Positions 25,879-35,807 are shown, counted from the stretch's first letter. The stretch is DNA of 64,000 nt from Lacisediminihabitans sp040549525 (GCF_040549525.1 NZ_JBEPTM010000001.1:682001-746000); one strand, 5' to 3'. Notes: generated from the sequence alone by a model not told the origin. Made by a program: numbers and translations.

Positions 25879-26892
25879 CTAGATCGGCACCTGCACCTGG
25901 CTGAGGATCGAACGCAGGATGGAATCCGGCGCGACCCCTTCGAGCTCCGCCTCCGGTCGAAGCTGGATGCGATGCCTCCACACCGGCAGCACCATCGCCT
26001 GCACATGGTCGGGGGTGATCGAATCGAATCCGTTGAGCCACGCCCAGGCCTTCGCGGCGGAGAGCAGCGCGGTGGTGCCGCGCGGGCTCACCCCGAGCTT
26101 CACGCTCGGGCTCTGACGGGTGCCGCGCGCCAGGTCGACGATGTAGGCGAGCAGGTCGGGGGACGCCCGCACCCGCCCGACCTCCACCTGGGCGGCGGCC
26201 AGCTGCGCGGCATCCAGCACCGCGGTGACGCCGGCGGCCTCGAGGTTGCGCGGGTTGAAGCCTGCCGCACTGCGCGTGAGCACCTCGACCTCGTCGGCTC
26301 GCTCGGGGATCTCGAGCACGAGCTTGAGCAGGAAGCGGTCGAGCTGGGCCTCCGGAAGCGTATAGGTGCCCTCGTACTCGATCGGGTTCTGGGTGGCGGC
26401 CACGATGAACGGCACCGGCAGCGGGCGGGTCTCGCCATCCACGCTCACCTGGCGTTCCTCCATCGCCTCGAGAAGGGCGGACTGGGTCTTCGGGGGAGTG
26501 CGGTTGATCTCGTCCGCGAGAAGGATGTTGGTGAAGACCGGCCCGGCGCGGAAGTCGAACTCTCCACTGCGGGCGTCGTAGACCAGCGAGCCCGTGACAT
26601 CTCCCGGCATGAGGTCCGGCGTGAATTGGACACGCTTCGTCTCGAGCTGCAAGGCTCGGCTGAGGGTGCGAACGAGGAGGGTCTTCGCGACGCCCGGCAC
26701 GCCCTCGAGCAGCACGTGACCGCCGGCGAGCAGCGCGATGATGAGGCCGGTGACCGCGCCATCCTGCCCGACGACAGCCTTGCCGACCTCCACGCGCACC
26801 CGGGCGAACTGCTCCCGGAGCGCCGGCGATCCGGCCGCGCCGTCGCGCACGGGGGATTCGGGGGATGGTGCGGCCAGGTCGGTCTCGGTCAT
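25879..26892 (-). CDS. MoxR-family AAA+ ATPase
   Basis: About 337 residues from ATG 26892, preferred because GGAG is nine bases upstream; ATG 26907 is the alternative. Walker A GVPGVAKTLL, Walker B LLADEINRTPPKTQSALLEAMEE, sensor 1 AATQNPIEYEGTYTLPEAQLDRF and the arginine-finger region are intact. MoxR ATPases are chaperones that act on partner von Willebrand/DUF58 proteins, here encoded directly downstream. Confidence 0.94.
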   Translation of the reverse strand: MTETDLAAPSPESPVRDGAAGSPALREQFARVRVEVGKAVVGQDGAVTGLIIALLAGGHVLLEGVPGVAKTLLVRTLSRALQLETKRVQFTPDLMPGDVTGSLVYDARSGEFDFRAGPVFTNILLADEINRTPPKTQSALLEAMEERQVSVDGETRPLPVPFIVAATQNPIEYEGTYTLPEAQLDRFLLKLVLEIPERADEVEVLTRSAAGFNPRNLEAAGVTAVLDAAQLAAAQVEVGRVRASPDLLAYIVDLARGTRQSPSVKLGVSPRGTTALLSAAKAWAWLNGFDSITPDHVQAMVLPVWRHRIQLRPEAELEGVAPDSILRSILSQVQVPI

Positions 26893-26921
26893 TCGTTCAT
26901 TCTCCATGGTGTCGGTCGGGG

Positions 26922-28106
26922 TCAGGACGGTCGGATGTCTCGTGCCACGGTTCGCTCGAGCTCGAGCAGCTCGTCGGAGAGCCGCACCAGTTCTCGGTCG
27001 TTTCGAGGGTCCGCGGTGAGGAGGATGGTGCGGATGTCGGCGGGGTCACCGGCGGTGACGCTCGCGACCGCGGCGATCACGTCTTCCACCGAAGCCAGAC
27101 GCGACAGCCCGCACAGGGTGGCCAGTCGAGAGACGGAACCGATGCGCAGCGAGTCGAGTGCCCGGAGGCGGGCCGCGCCCTTCTGGTAGAGCCGCGCGCG
27201 GCCCTCCATCGTCTCGCTCGCCCGCACGACGACGGGAAGGTTCTCGACCACGAGCGGGCCGAGACGTCGTCCGCGCCAGAAGGCGGCGACGATCGCCACG
27301 ATGATCAGCAGTGCGCTCACCCCGCCGACCCAGGCCGGAGTGAGCTCGGCGATGCTCGGGCCGCTGATGGAGGAGTCGTCGATGGTGGGGAGGTACCAGA
27401 CCAGTCGGTCGCTCTGCCCGAGCAGGGTGAGCGCGAGCGCCGCGTTTCCCCGTTGGGCGACATGCTCATTGTCGAAGGCGTCCGTGGTGCCGACTACGGT
27501 GATGTGCCGGCCAGCCCTGGCGATGTCCACGACGGAGAAGGTGCGCTTCCCGCTCCCGAAGCACGCGGTCGTCTCCGCGGCGGGATCCAGCACCCGGAAC
27601 CCGGATCCGGCACCGCTCACCCGGCCGGCCGCGAGTGCCGCGGGAAGGTCGCAGCCCGCGGAGAGTGAGCTGCGGCCGACGATGCCGGCGAGACCGACTT
27701 CCGGGGCCAGTGCCGAGACCTGCGCGTAGGTGGGCGACAGTACCACGACGTGCTCCGCGAGCGCGGTGAGGCTGCGCAACTGGGCTGTGTCGAGGTTGCC
27801 GTCCGGGTCGAAGAGGAACAGCGTCGAGCCGGTGGAGCCACGCAGGGCGGACTGTGCACCGGAGAGGGTGACGGGCACCGACACATCCACTCCCTGCTGG
27901 CGCAGCACCTCGGCGATGGCCTTGCTCCCGGCGGGTGCCGCGTTCGTCGCCGAGAACGGCACGCCTCCGCTCGAGGCGCCGGTGGCGGCGAGAGCGATCA
28001 CCGCGATCAGGATGAGGAAGACCGCCACGATGATCCAGAACAGCGATCTGCGCGTCGCCGCGCGAATGGTCGGCGTCAGGGTGGTCGCCGCGGCCGTCGA
28101 CGTCAT
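26922..28106 (-). CDS. DUF4350-domain membrane protein
   Basis: 394 residues: one N-terminal helix (SLFWIIVAVFLILIAVIALA), an extracytoplasmic Rossmann-like DUF4350 domain (NAAPAGSKAIAEVLRQQGVDV, TLFLFDPDGNLD, VVLSPTYAQV), then a second helix near residue 265 and a cytoplasmic helical tail. Starts with an ATGA overlap on the DUF4129 stop. Standard member of the MoxR-DUF58 operon. Confidence 0.88.
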   Translation of the reverse strand: MTSTAAATTLTPTIRAATRRSLFWIIVAVFLILIAVIALAATGASSGGVPFSATNAAPAGSKAIAEVLRQQGVDVSVPVTLSGAQSALRGSTGSTLFLFDPDGNLDTAQLRSLTALAEHVVVLSPTYAQVSALAPEVGLAGIVGRSSLSAGCDLPAALAAGRVSGAGSGFRVLDPAAETTACFGSGKRTFSVVDIARAGRHITVVGTTDAFDNEHVAQRGNAALALTLLGQSDRLVWYLPTIDDSSISGPSIAELTPAWVGGVSALLIIVAIVAAFWRGRRLGPLVVENLPVVVRASETMEGRARLYQKGAARLRALDSLRIGSVSRLATLCGLSRLASVEDVIAAVASVTAGDPADIRTILLTADPRNDRELVRLSDELLELERTVARDIRPS

Positions 28107-28768
28107 GGTGCACCCACAGTCGATTGCACCGCGGGGCGTAGCGCCCGGAGGTCCTTCTCGAGCCGCGCGGCGTCGGTGTAGGCCGTCTCTGTGCCCTCCC
28201 GACCGAGGTACCGCACGTCGTCGAAGGCGGATGCCGCGGTCGAGAGTCGCTCGGCGAACCCGGGAAGCACGATCCCGGCGCGCGCGGCGAAGTCCCTCGC
28301 GGTGGTGCCGGGGGAGACCGTGACGAGGGTGCGTTCGGCCAGCCCCCTGGCGATCGAGCGGAAGATCTCCTCGATGGCGATCACCCAGTCCGACCGGGCG
28401 GCGGCATCTTCGGCGGCACGGCGCATCGCGGCGGCATCCCGGGCGTCGTCGTCGCCGAAGAGGATGCCGCTCGCCGCGCTCCGGCGATTGAGCCTCGGCG
28501 CCCCGAAGATGAGGAAGGCCGCGATGAGGGCGGCGACGATCACGATCAGCGCGAGCACCAGGATCGGCCCCTGAACGCCGGGTCCGCTGTCGATCTTGAG
28601 CGACTGCAGCCAGTCGAGAAACGCCTTCGAGGCGCGGTCGAACCAGGTGGGCTGCGCGGCCCGGTATTCGGGTTTCGACAGCTCCTGGATCACCCAGCGC
28701 TGGGCCTCGGCGGAATCCGGATCCACAGGCACGTCCACGGGTACCCCCGCGAAGAACGTGACGGTCAC
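28103..28768 (-). CDS. DUF4129-domain membrane protein
   Basis: 221 residues from GTG 28768, which overlaps the upstream stop as GTGA; the much longer open frame in this register is an artefact. One membrane helix (VLALIVIVAALIAAFLIFGA) follows an extracytoplasmic N-terminal segment; the cytoplasmic end carries the DUF4129 pattern WVIAIEEIFRSIARGLAERTLV...PGTTARDFAARAG. Coupled to DUF4350 downstream. Confidence 0.88.
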   Translation of the reverse strand: MTVTFFAGVPVDVPVDPDSAEAQRWVIQELSKPEYRAAQPTWFDRASKAFLDWLQSLKIDSGPGVQGPILVLALIVIVAALIAAFLIFGAPRLNRRSAASGILFGDDDARDAAAMRRAAEDAAARSDWVIAIEEIFRSIARGLAERTLVTVSPGTTARDFAARAGIVLPGFAERLSTAASAFDDVRYLGREGTETAYTDAARLEKDLRALRPAVQSTVGAP

Positions 28769-30009
28769 GCCCACGGAGACTCGTCGGGCACCGGCCGGCT
28801 CGCGACCGGCGCGCCGTGAAGGAGGGGATCCGTCACCGCGGGATCGCTCTGCTTCGCCTCGACGTAACGCACCAGCTCCAGGTCGAGGCCCTCCTTGCGG
28901 ATGCGCAGGTCGAGGTAGAGGAGACCCGTGGTGGCCGATTGCACCACCGAGGTTATCGATTGGAAGACGACCGCGACCACGATGACGAGCAGCGAGAGAA
29001 CGGCGACGAGCGCGACGGTGCCGGTGCCGTTCTGGCCCTGTGGATCGATGAGGCCGGTGGCGATCGGAGCGATGAAGTTGATCGGAAAGGTCACCACCTG
29101 GCTCACGATTCCCACGATCACGGCGACAAGCGCGGAGATCCCGAAGGTGCGCCAGAAATACCCCTCGGTGAGGGACCAGGACCGTGCGACGGCACTGCGG
29201 ATGGTCATCCGCTCGATCATCAGCGCGCTGGGGACGAGAGCGAGTTTCGTGCTCAGCCAGACATAGACGACGGCGAGGCCGAAGAACGCCAAGATGCCGA
29301 TGATCACGGCCGCGACGATGCCACCGTTTCCGAGACTCACGACGAGCAGGACAATGATCACGACGATGATGCCGATGACGACAGTGGAGGCCAGAACGAG
29401 CAGGGCTGCCCAGCCGATGAGCGCTCCGATGCGACCGCGGGCCCTCTTCCACAGTGACCCGAGAGAGAGTTTCTCGCCGACGGCGCCGCGCGAGACTTCG
29501 AGCACGATGATGCCCTGCAGCACGGCCGCGGCGACGACAGCCAGAAGGCCAGGGATGATGGATGCCACGACGATGAGGCCGGTCGCCCCAGCGGTGATCT
29601 GGTCGGCATTCTGCGTGCTGCTCGAGTCGATCCGGGAGAGCGCGCCGAAGGTGACCCCCGCCACCACGAGGATCAGCAAGAGGTAGACGCTCCCCTGGAT
29701 GAGGAGGGCAGCCCCGAAGGTGGCCTTGGGGTTGCGACGCAACACCCGGAATGAGGCGCCGAGAATGGTGCCGAGGTCGAGGGGGAGCAAGGGGATCAGC
29801 CCGGGCTTCGGCGGCGGTGTCCAACCGGGTTGTGCTCCGGTGCCATAGCCGGTGCTGTATCCGTATCCCGGCGCGTGTGTGCTGCCGGCATTCTGCCCGG
29901 TAAACCGGGGCTCCGGCGGCGGTGCGATCGGCGGCACGGGTGGAGCGGGCGACGGCGACGCCCCCGGGCTCGCCCACCGTTGTTCGTTGCTGCCGTTTCC
30001 CTCGGTCAC
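28765..30009 (-). CDS. Glycerophosphodiester-phosphodiesterase-type membrane-domain protein
   Basis: 414 residues from GTG 30009 (GAGGGG seven bases upstream). A Pro/Gly-rich N-terminus (PSPAPPVPPIAPPPEPR) leads to six membrane helices with IPLLPLDLGTILGASFRVLRRN and RSWSLTEGYFWRTFG, the marks of the GPDPase_memb/DUF7847 group. No catalytic phosphodiesterase domain is present. First gene of the leftward operon ending in DUF58; divergent from mtrA. Confidence 0.82.
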   Translation of the reverse strand: MTEGNGSNEQRWASPGASPSPAPPVPPIAPPPEPRFTGQNAGSTHAPGYGYSTGYGTGAQPGWTPPPKPGLIPLLPLDLGTILGASFRVLRRNPKATFGAALLIQGSVYLLLILVVAGVTFGALSRIDSSSTQNADQITAGATGLIVVASIIPGLLAVVAAAVLQGIIVLEVSRGAVGEKLSLGSLWKRARGRIGALIGWAALLVLASTVVIGIIVVIIVLLVVSLGNGGIVAAVIIGILAFFGLAVVYVWLSTKLALVPSALMIERMTIRSAVARSWSLTEGYFWRTFGISALVAVIVGIVSQVVTFPINFIAPIATGLIDPQGQNGTGTVALVAVLSLLVIVVAVVFQSITSVVQSATTGLLYLDLRIRKEGLDLELVRYVEAKQSDPAVTDPLLHGAPVASRPVPDESPWA

Positions 30010-30079
30010 AGGTGATCCCCTCGTCGCGCCTATGCTCTCAGTTTGCGGGCATCCGGCGGCCTCTGCAGCCCATGGGATT

Positions 30080-30115
30080 ATGCTTTCACACTCCACTACT
30101 CTTATGCGAAAGCAT
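30080..30115. promoter_or_regulatory. Inverted repeat in the mtrA upstream region
   Basis: ATGCTTTC (30080-30087) and GAAAGCAT (30108-30115) form perfect 8-bp half-sites separated by 20 bp in the 149-bp divergent region before mtrA. Spacing of about 28 bp centre to centre would put both on one DNA face. A regulator site is possible; no known consensus matched. Confidence 0.35.
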
Positions 30116-30158
30116 CTGAGTCTGTCTCAGACCCGAACCGCACCATGAAGACCGGAAT

Positions 30159-30839
30159 ATGACCGCACGAATTCTCGTAGTCGATGACGACACCGCCCTG
30201 GCGGAAATGATCGGAATCGTGCTGCGCTCCGAAGGCTTCGAGCCTTCCTTCTGTGGCGACGGCAGCCTCGCGCTCGCCGCATTCCGCGAGAGCAAGCCCG
30301 ACCTCGTGCTTCTCGACCTCATGCTGCCCGGCAAAGACGGCATCGAGGTCTGCGCGGAGATCCGCACCGAGTCCGGGGTGCCGATCATCATGCTGACCGC
30401 GAAGTCGGATTCGACGGATGTCGTGCGCGGACTGGAGAGCGGAGCCGACGACTACGTCGTCAAGCCCTTCAATCCCAAGGAGCTGGTGGCTCGCATCCGC
30501 ACCCGTCTGCGTCCCACGCCGACGGCATCTACCAGCGTGTTGCAGGTGGGTGACCTTCAGCTGGATGTCGCCGGGCACGAAGTGAAACGCGGCGCCTCGA
30601 AGATCAACCTCACGCCTCTCGAGTTCGAGCTGCTCCTCGCCCTTGCCCTCAAACCGCAGCAGGTCTTCACGCGGGAGATGCTGCTCGAGCAGGTTTGGGG
30701 CTACCACTACAAGGCCGACACCCGCCTCGTCAACGTGCACGTGCAGCGGCTGCGCGCAAAGGTCGAGGAAGACCCGGACAACCCCCGCATCGTCATGACC
30801 GTGCGGGGCGTCGGCTATCGCGCGGGCTCAAGCAACTGA
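30159..30839 (+). CDS. mtrA: Response regulator MtrA
   Basis: 226 residues, OmpR/PhoB class. Acidic pocket DDD at 9-11, phosphoacceptor Asp53 in LVLLDLMLPGKDG, Lys in VKPFNPKELVARI, and a C-terminal winged helix ending RLRAKVEEDPDNPRIVMTVRGVGYRAG. Followed by mtrB and lpqB as in other actinobacteria, where MtrAB controls wall metabolism and division genes and is essential in M. tuberculosis. Confidence 0.96.
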   Translation: MTARILVVDDDTALAEMIGIVLRSEGFEPSFCGDGSLALAAFRESKPDLVLLDLMLPGKDGIEVCAEIRTESGVPIIMLTAKSDSTDVVRGLESGADDYVVKPFNPKELVARIRTRLRPTPTASTSVLQVGDLQLDVAGHEVKRGASKINLTPLEFELLLALALKPQQVFTREMLLEQVWGYHYKADTRLVNVHVQRLRAKVEEDPDNPRIVMTVRGVGYRAGSSN

Positions 30840-30871
30840 CACCAGCGGTATGTCATGACGATCTGTGATTC

Positions 30872-32479
30872 GTGAATAGCTTCGACTGGCGCTCTTACGT
30901 CAACCGCCTCGCGCGGTTCTGGCGGGTCTCACTGCAGTTCCGCACTGTGGCGATCACGGTGCTGCTCTCGGGGGTCGCCGTGATCGTGATCGGCGCATTC
31001 ATCTCCGTGAGCATCTCCAACAACCTGTTCGCGTCGCGCAGCGTGCAGGTGCAGGAGGAGGCGCGCACGATCCACAATCAGGCCCAGAGCACCTTCGACG
31101 CAGCGCAGCCGGCCGACGACCAGGCGCCGACGGTCGAGCTGGACAACGTGGCGAACTCGGTGACCGACAAGATCCTGCCCTCGACCACGTCGCCGGGCAG
31201 CACCAAGTTCGCCATCAAACGCACCCCGGGGCAGCCGGAGACCCCGCAGAACATGCAGCCCCTGTCGTCCACCAACTTTCCCGATGGTGTCGTCACCGAT
31301 TCGCTGCGGGCGCGGGTGATCAAGGATGTCACCCACGTGCAATACCAGTCGGCGACGCTTCCGAATGGGGCGCCCGGGCTCGTCGTCGGGTCGCAGATCC
31401 GAGTGCCGGCCGCCGGCAGCTACGAGCTCTATCTCGTCTACGACCTCTCGTCGGTGCAGACGACGCTCGGCTACGTGCAACGGACTCTTGCTCTCGGCGG
31501 GCTCGCGCTCGTCCTGCTCATCGGGGCGGTGACCTACACGGTGGTGCGGCTGGTCGTCGGGCCGGTCAGGCTCGCCGCAGAAACGAGTGAGAAGCTGGCC
31601 GCCGGACAGTTGGAGCAGCGCATTCCGGAGAAGGGGGACGACGTGATCGCCACCCTCGCACGCTCGTTCAACGGCATGGCCGACAGCCTCCAGAAGCAGA
31701 TCACCAAGCTCGCCGAGCTGTCACGACTTCAGCAGCGCTTCGTCTCCGATGTCTCGCACGAACTGCGAACGCCACTCACGACCATCCGTCTCGCCGGAGA
31801 CGTTCTCTACGACCATCGCGAAGACTTCGCCCCCGCTACGGCTCGCACCGCCGAGCTTCTTCATACCCAGGTGCAGCGGTTCGAGGTGCTTCTCGCCGAC
31901 CTTCTCGAGGTGAGTAGGTATGACGCCGGCGCGGTGGAACTCGAGCTGGAGCCGACCAACCTCGTGCGCCTGGTCGAGGACGCGGTCGACGGCATGCAGC
32001 CACTCGCCGAACAGCGCGGATCCTCACTACGGCTGGTCGCGCCCGGTGGATATTTCGAGGCGGAGATCGACGCTCGCCGCATCCGCCGAGTGCTGCGCAA
32101 CCTGCTCGGCAACGCGGTGGAGCACGGTGAGGGGAAACCGATCGTGGTGATGGTGGACAGCAATGCCACGGCGATCGCGCTCACGGTGCGCGACTACGGC
32201 ATCGGAATGAAGCCGGCGGATGTCTCGCGGGTCTTCGACCGGTTCTGGCGCGCGGATCCGTCTCGCCAACGCACGATCGGTGGCACCGGTCTCGGTCTCG
32301 CGATCTCGCTCGAAGATGCGACGCTGCACGATGGCATTCTCGAGGTCTGGTCGGAGCTGGGTGTCGGCACCTGCTTCCGTCTCACGCTTCCGCGGGAGCG
32401 GGGGCTGGCGATCGTCTCGTCTCCCCTCGAGCTGCCGCCGGACGACGCCATCCATTTCGAGGAGGTGCAGGGTGCCTGA
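30872..32479 (+). CDS. mtrB: Sensor histidine kinase MtrB
   Basis: 535 residues from GTG. Two membrane helices (residues about 25-47 and 205-230) enclose an extracytoplasmic sensor of about 160 residues; then HAMP (VGPVRLAAETSEKLAAGQLEQRI), HisKA with the phosphorylated His near residue 296 (SDVSHELRTPLTTIRLA), and HATPase N, G1 and G2 boxes (NLLGNAVEHGEG, DYGIGM, GGTGLGLAI). The end overlaps lpqB by 8 bp. Confidence 0.96.
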   Translation: MNSFDWRSYVNRLARFWRVSLQFRTVAITVLLSGVAVIVIGAFISVSISNNLFASRSVQVQEEARTIHNQAQSTFDAAQPADDQAPTVELDNVANSVTDKILPSTTSPGSTKFAIKRTPGQPETPQNMQPLSSTNFPDGVVTDSLRARVIKDVTHVQYQSATLPNGAPGLVVGSQIRVPAAGSYELYLVYDLSSVQTTLGYVQRTLALGGLALVLLIGAVTYTVVRLVVGPVRLAAETSEKLAAGQLEQRIPEKGDDVIATLARSFNGMADSLQKQITKLAELSRLQQRFVSDVSHELRTPLTTIRLAGDVLYDHREDFAPATARTAELLHTQVQRFEVLLADLLEVSRYDAGAVELELEPTNLVRLVEDAVDGMQPLAEQRGSSLRLVAPGGYFEAEIDARRIRRVLRNLLGNAVEHGEGKPIVVMVDSNATAIALTVRDYGIGMKPADVSRVFDRFWRADPSRQRTIGGTGLGLAISLEDATLHDGILEVWSELGVGTCFRLTLPRERGLAIVSSPLELPPDDAIHFEEVQGA

Positions 32480-34172
32480 GCGTCGCGGCCAGGGGCTCCG
32501 CCGCGCGCTGCTCGCTGCTGGGATTGCGGCGTCCATGCTCGCGCTGAGCGCCTGCGTGAGCATCCCCGATTCCGGGCCGGTGAACGCCGGACTCTCGCTG
32601 AGCGAAGACAGCAGCGGATCGAATGTCGCCTTCAACCCGGAGGGGCCGGAGCGCGGGGCCACCCAGCAGGGCATCCTCAAGGGCTTCATCGCCTCGTTCA
32701 CCTCGGCCACGGGCGGATACGCCATCTCCAGGCAGTTCCTGTCGCAGGCGTTCTCGACCAAGTGGGATCCGCGCCAGAGCGTGCTGGTGCGCTCCAGCGC
32801 GCCGCAGATCAGCCAGATCGATGACACGAAGCTGACCTATTCCTTCGACACCCTGGGTGCTGTCGACGGCTCGGGCGCCTACTCGCAGAGCAGCCAGTCC
32901 TTCACTCTTCCCTTCAGTTTCGTGTTGGAGGGCGGTCAGTGGCGCATCAACGCGGCACCGGATGGCATCGTGCTCGCGGACCAGACCTTCGAGCGCATCT
33001 TCCGCCAGTACCCGGTGTACTTCTTCGCGCCTGACAACCGGTACCTCGTTCCCGACATCCGCTGGTACGCGAGCGGCACGGCATCCACGCGCATCGTGAC
33101 CGCATTGCTCGCTGGGCCGCCGGACTGGCTCAAGGGGGCGGCATTCTCGCGGTTCCCCGACGGCACCAAGCTCTCAGACGCCAGCAGTGTGGTGACCCAG
33201 GTCGAGGGGGTTGCGGAAGTGGATCTCTCGAAGGAGGCTCTCGGGGCCAGCGCCCGGGATCGCCAGTACATGTACCTGCAACTCACCGAGAGCCTGCGGT
33301 CGGTGACGAGCATCTCGCAGGTGAGTCTCTCCATCCAGGGGACACCGGTGCAGATCGACGATCTCGGTGCGGCCGCGCCCCAGGTGGACATGTCCGTCGA
33401 CAGCCAGGCTCTCGTGTTGCGCAAGAACGAGTTCGGCTTCTCCGCCAACAACCGTGTCGCCGACCTCGCCGGCATCAGCTCGAAGGTCGTCGCGCTCGCA
33501 CCGAAGGATGCGACGCTCTCGTCGGACCAGCAGGAGGTTGCGGTGCTCGGCAGCGCCGGGGTCTCGCTCGTGCGCAAGAGCGGAGCCCCCGTGCTGATCG
33601 ATCCGCGGCCCGATCTCATCGCGCCCTCGCTTGACGAAGACGGGTACCTCTGGTCGGTTCCGGCAAGTGCGCCCAACTCGATCATCGTCTTCGATTCGAA
33701 CGGCACGCAGCACAGCATCTCGGCCAAGTTGCAGGACGGATCGCAGATGGTCTCCCTCGAGGTCTCCCGGGAGGGCGCGCGGGTTGTGATGCTCTTGTCG
33801 ACACCGACCGGGCCGCGGCTCATGGTGGCAGCCATCCTGCGCAACGAGAAGCTCGAGCCCACCGGTCTCGGTCCCGCCATCCTGGATGTCTCCCTCGGTA
33901 ACGGGGTGGCCGTGGACGCCACGTGGGTCGACCAGTGGACGGTGGGCACTCTCATCACCGCCGACGGTGAGTCCAAAGTCGAACTGTTCGCCATCGGTGG
34001 GCAGAAGACGAGCCTCAGTTCGCTGATCCCTTCGCGACAGATCGTCGGTGGCAACAAGGGCAAGGATGGCCTTCGCGTGCTCGGTCGGGACGACTCAGCC
34101 ATCTACACCTGGGGCGGCAGCAGCTGGCAGTCCTCGAAGGTCGCCGTGGACTTCATCGCGACTCAGCGCTAG
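32472..34172 (+). CDS. lpqB: Lipoprotein LpqB
   Basis: 566 residues from GTG 32472. The signal peptide ends in the lipobox LSAC with the lipidated Cys28; a GerMN domain follows (the FAPDNRYLVPDIRWYASGT region), then a beta-propeller-like LpqB domain. The gene overlaps mtrB by 8 bp, the conserved mtrA-mtrB-lpqB order. LpqB modulates MtrB signalling outside the membrane in mycobacteria and streptomycetes. The frame upstream of 32472 is a shadow of mtrB. Confidence 0.94.
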   Translation: MPERRGQGLRRALLAAGIAASMLALSACVSIPDSGPVNAGLSLSEDSSGSNVAFNPEGPERGATQQGILKGFIASFTSATGGYAISRQFLSQAFSTKWDPRQSVLVRSSAPQISQIDDTKLTYSFDTLGAVDGSGAYSQSSQSFTLPFSFVLEGGQWRINAAPDGIVLADQTFERIFRQYPVYFFAPDNRYLVPDIRWYASGTASTRIVTALLAGPPDWLKGAAFSRFPDGTKLSDASSVVTQVEGVAEVDLSKEALGASARDRQYMYLQLTESLRSVTSISQVSLSIQGTPVQIDDLGAAAPQVDMSVDSQALVLRKNEFGFSANNRVADLAGISSKVVALAPKDATLSSDQQEVAVLGSAGVSLVRKSGAPVLIDPRPDLIAPSLDEDGYLWSVPASAPNSIIVFDSNGTQHSISAKLQDGSQMVSLEVSREGARVVMLLSTPTGPRLMVAAILRNEKLEPTGLGPAILDVSLGNGVAVDATWVDQWTVGTLITADGESKVELFAIGGQKTSLSSLIPSRQIVGGNKGKDGLRVLGRDDSAIYTWGGSSWQSSKVAVDFIATQR

Positions 34173-34304
34173 TTCCCCCGGCTCTCGTCCCCCCGGCTCT
34201 CCTATTGCTGGGCTCTTCTCCTCCCCAACGCCCGGACCACCGACTGAGCGGGCGGATCGATCGAGGCGAGCGATTCACCGGGGTGAGCCAGCGAGACTGG
34301 TGCC

Positions 34305-34988
34305 ATGTCATCCGCACAGACGCCGGTCGCCGTGACGAGTCGGTTACGGGAGGCTGCCCTCGACGCCCTCGCGGTTCTGCTGCCGGTGTCGTGCGCCGGT
34401 TGCGACGGCGAGGACCGTGCACTCTGCGCCGACTGCCGCCTCCTGCTCGCCCCGCGGCCATTCCGGAGGTCGCTGGACGACGGCACTCCGGTGTGGTCGG
34501 CCCTCAGCTATGACGGAGTCGTGCGCCGGGTCATCCTGGGCTTCAAGGAGCAGGGACGAACGGATGTCGCGAGGGCGCTGTCCGTGGCGCTCGGCGGTGC
34601 GGTCAGTCACGCCGGCGCCCAGGCGGCCGGCGAGCTGGAGCTCGCGGTGCCCCCCACGAGTCGAGCGTCGTTTCGCCGACGCGGCTACGACCCGGTGCGT
34701 GTGCTGGCACGCGTGGCGGGGCTGCCCCGCCCGGTCCGGGCGCTCGGAAACCTGCACGAGCGGGCGAGCCAGAAGACCCTCGACCGTGAGCAGCGAGCGG
34801 TGAACCTCGCCGGGTCGATGATCGCCTCACGAAGCCTCGAGGGCCGACGATTTCTCGTGCTGGACGACGTGCTCACCACCGGCGCAACGCTCAGTGAAGC
34901 CATTCGAGCCCTACGCGGGGGCGGTGCAGAGGTGGTCGCGGCGGCGGTCGTCGCGGCAACACCTCGGCGTTCACTGGGTTTGTCGTAA
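34305..34988 (+). CDS. comF: ComF-family phosphoribosyltransferase-like protein
   Basis: 227 residues. N-terminal zinc-ribbon-like cysteines (CAGCDGEDRALCADC), middle LSYDGVVRRVILGFKEQGRTD and the PRPP-binding loop FLVLDDVLTTGATLSEA. Homologous position to Rv3242c between lpqB and hpf. ComF proteins take part in DNA uptake in naturally competent bacteria; in actinobacteria the role is unsettled. Confidence 0.9.
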   Translation: MSSAQTPVAVTSRLREAALDALAVLLPVSCAGCDGEDRALCADCRLLLAPRPFRRSLDDGTPVWSALSYDGVVRRVILGFKEQGRTDVARALSVALGGAVSHAGAQAAGELELAVPPTSRASFRRRGYDPVRVLARVAGLPRPVRALGNLHERASQKTLDREQRAVNLAGSMIASRSLEGRRFLVLDDVLTTGATLSEAIRALRGGGAEVVAAAVVAATPRRSLGLS

Positions 34989-35111
34989 GAGCTTCAGATA
35001 AGCCGTGACAGCGATGCATTGTGAGGGCTACGGTGGGGAAAAGAGGCGCGGAATTATCGCCTGGTTCCACTGGGCGACGTGCCGTCAAGTCAATAGGAAC
35101 TGGGGAGCGCC

Positions 35112-35807
35112 ATGGAAATTTCCATCAACGGTCGCAACGTAGGGATCACGGATCGATTTCGGTCATATGCAACCGAAAAGGCCGAGAAGATCTCCCACCT
35201 CGCAGATAAGGCCCTCGCTTTCGAAGTCAAGGTGAGTCGGCACAACGAGAAGAATGGCTCGAGTGGCGACGATCGGGTCGAACTCACCCTGATCGGACCG
35301 GGACCGCTCGTGCGGGCGGAGTCCAACGGGTCCGATAAATATGTGGCCCTCGATCTCGCGCTGGACAAGCTCGTCGAGCGACTGCGACGGGCCAAGGACC
35401 GCCAGAAGGTGCACCGCGGACAGCATCGGCCGACCTCGCTGCGAGAAGCGAGCGCCGGTGGATTCAGTGGCACCGACGTGCGACCGGCGGATGCCGCCGT
35501 GATGGAGAAGGTGCGCACCGGTTCCGTCTCCGTGATCGAAGACTCGGATGCGGAAGCGGATGAAGAGGCCTGGAGTCCGGTGGTCATCCGCAAGAAGGTG
35601 TTCACCCAGGTGCCGATGACCGTCGACGACGCCCTGTACTTCATGGAGCTCGTCGGTCATGACTTCTATCTGTTCATGGATGCCGAGACCGACCGGCCCA
35701 GTGTGGTCTACCGGCGGAAGGGCTGGGACTACGGCGTCATCGGCCTGGATGACTCCTCCGCCGAGCTGCAGGAGGCGTCCGGCGCCTCGCGCAAGAAGCG
35801 CGGCTGA
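35112..35807 (+). CDS. hpf: Ribosome hibernation-promoting factor, long form
   Basis: 231 residues. N-terminal S30Ae/HPF domain (MEISINGRNVGITDRFRSYATEKAEKI) that blocks the decoding site, linker, and C-terminal dimerisation domain (VFTQVPMTVDDALYFMELVGHDFYLFMDAETDRPSVVYRRKG) that joins two ribosomes into 100S particles in stationary phase or stress. Upstream of secA, as in M. tuberculosis. Followed by a perfect terminator hairpin. Confidence 0.95.
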   Translation: MEISINGRNVGITDRFRSYATEKAEKISHLADKALAFEVKVSRHNEKNGSSGDDRVELTLIGPGPLVRAESNGSDKYVALDLALDKLVERLRRAKDRQKVHRGQHRPTSLREASAGGFSGTDVRPADAAVMEKVRTGSVSVIEDSDAEADEEAWSPVVIRKKVFTQVPMTVDDALYFMELVGHDFYLFMDAETDRPSVVYRRKGWDYGVIGLDDSSAELQEASGASRKKRG

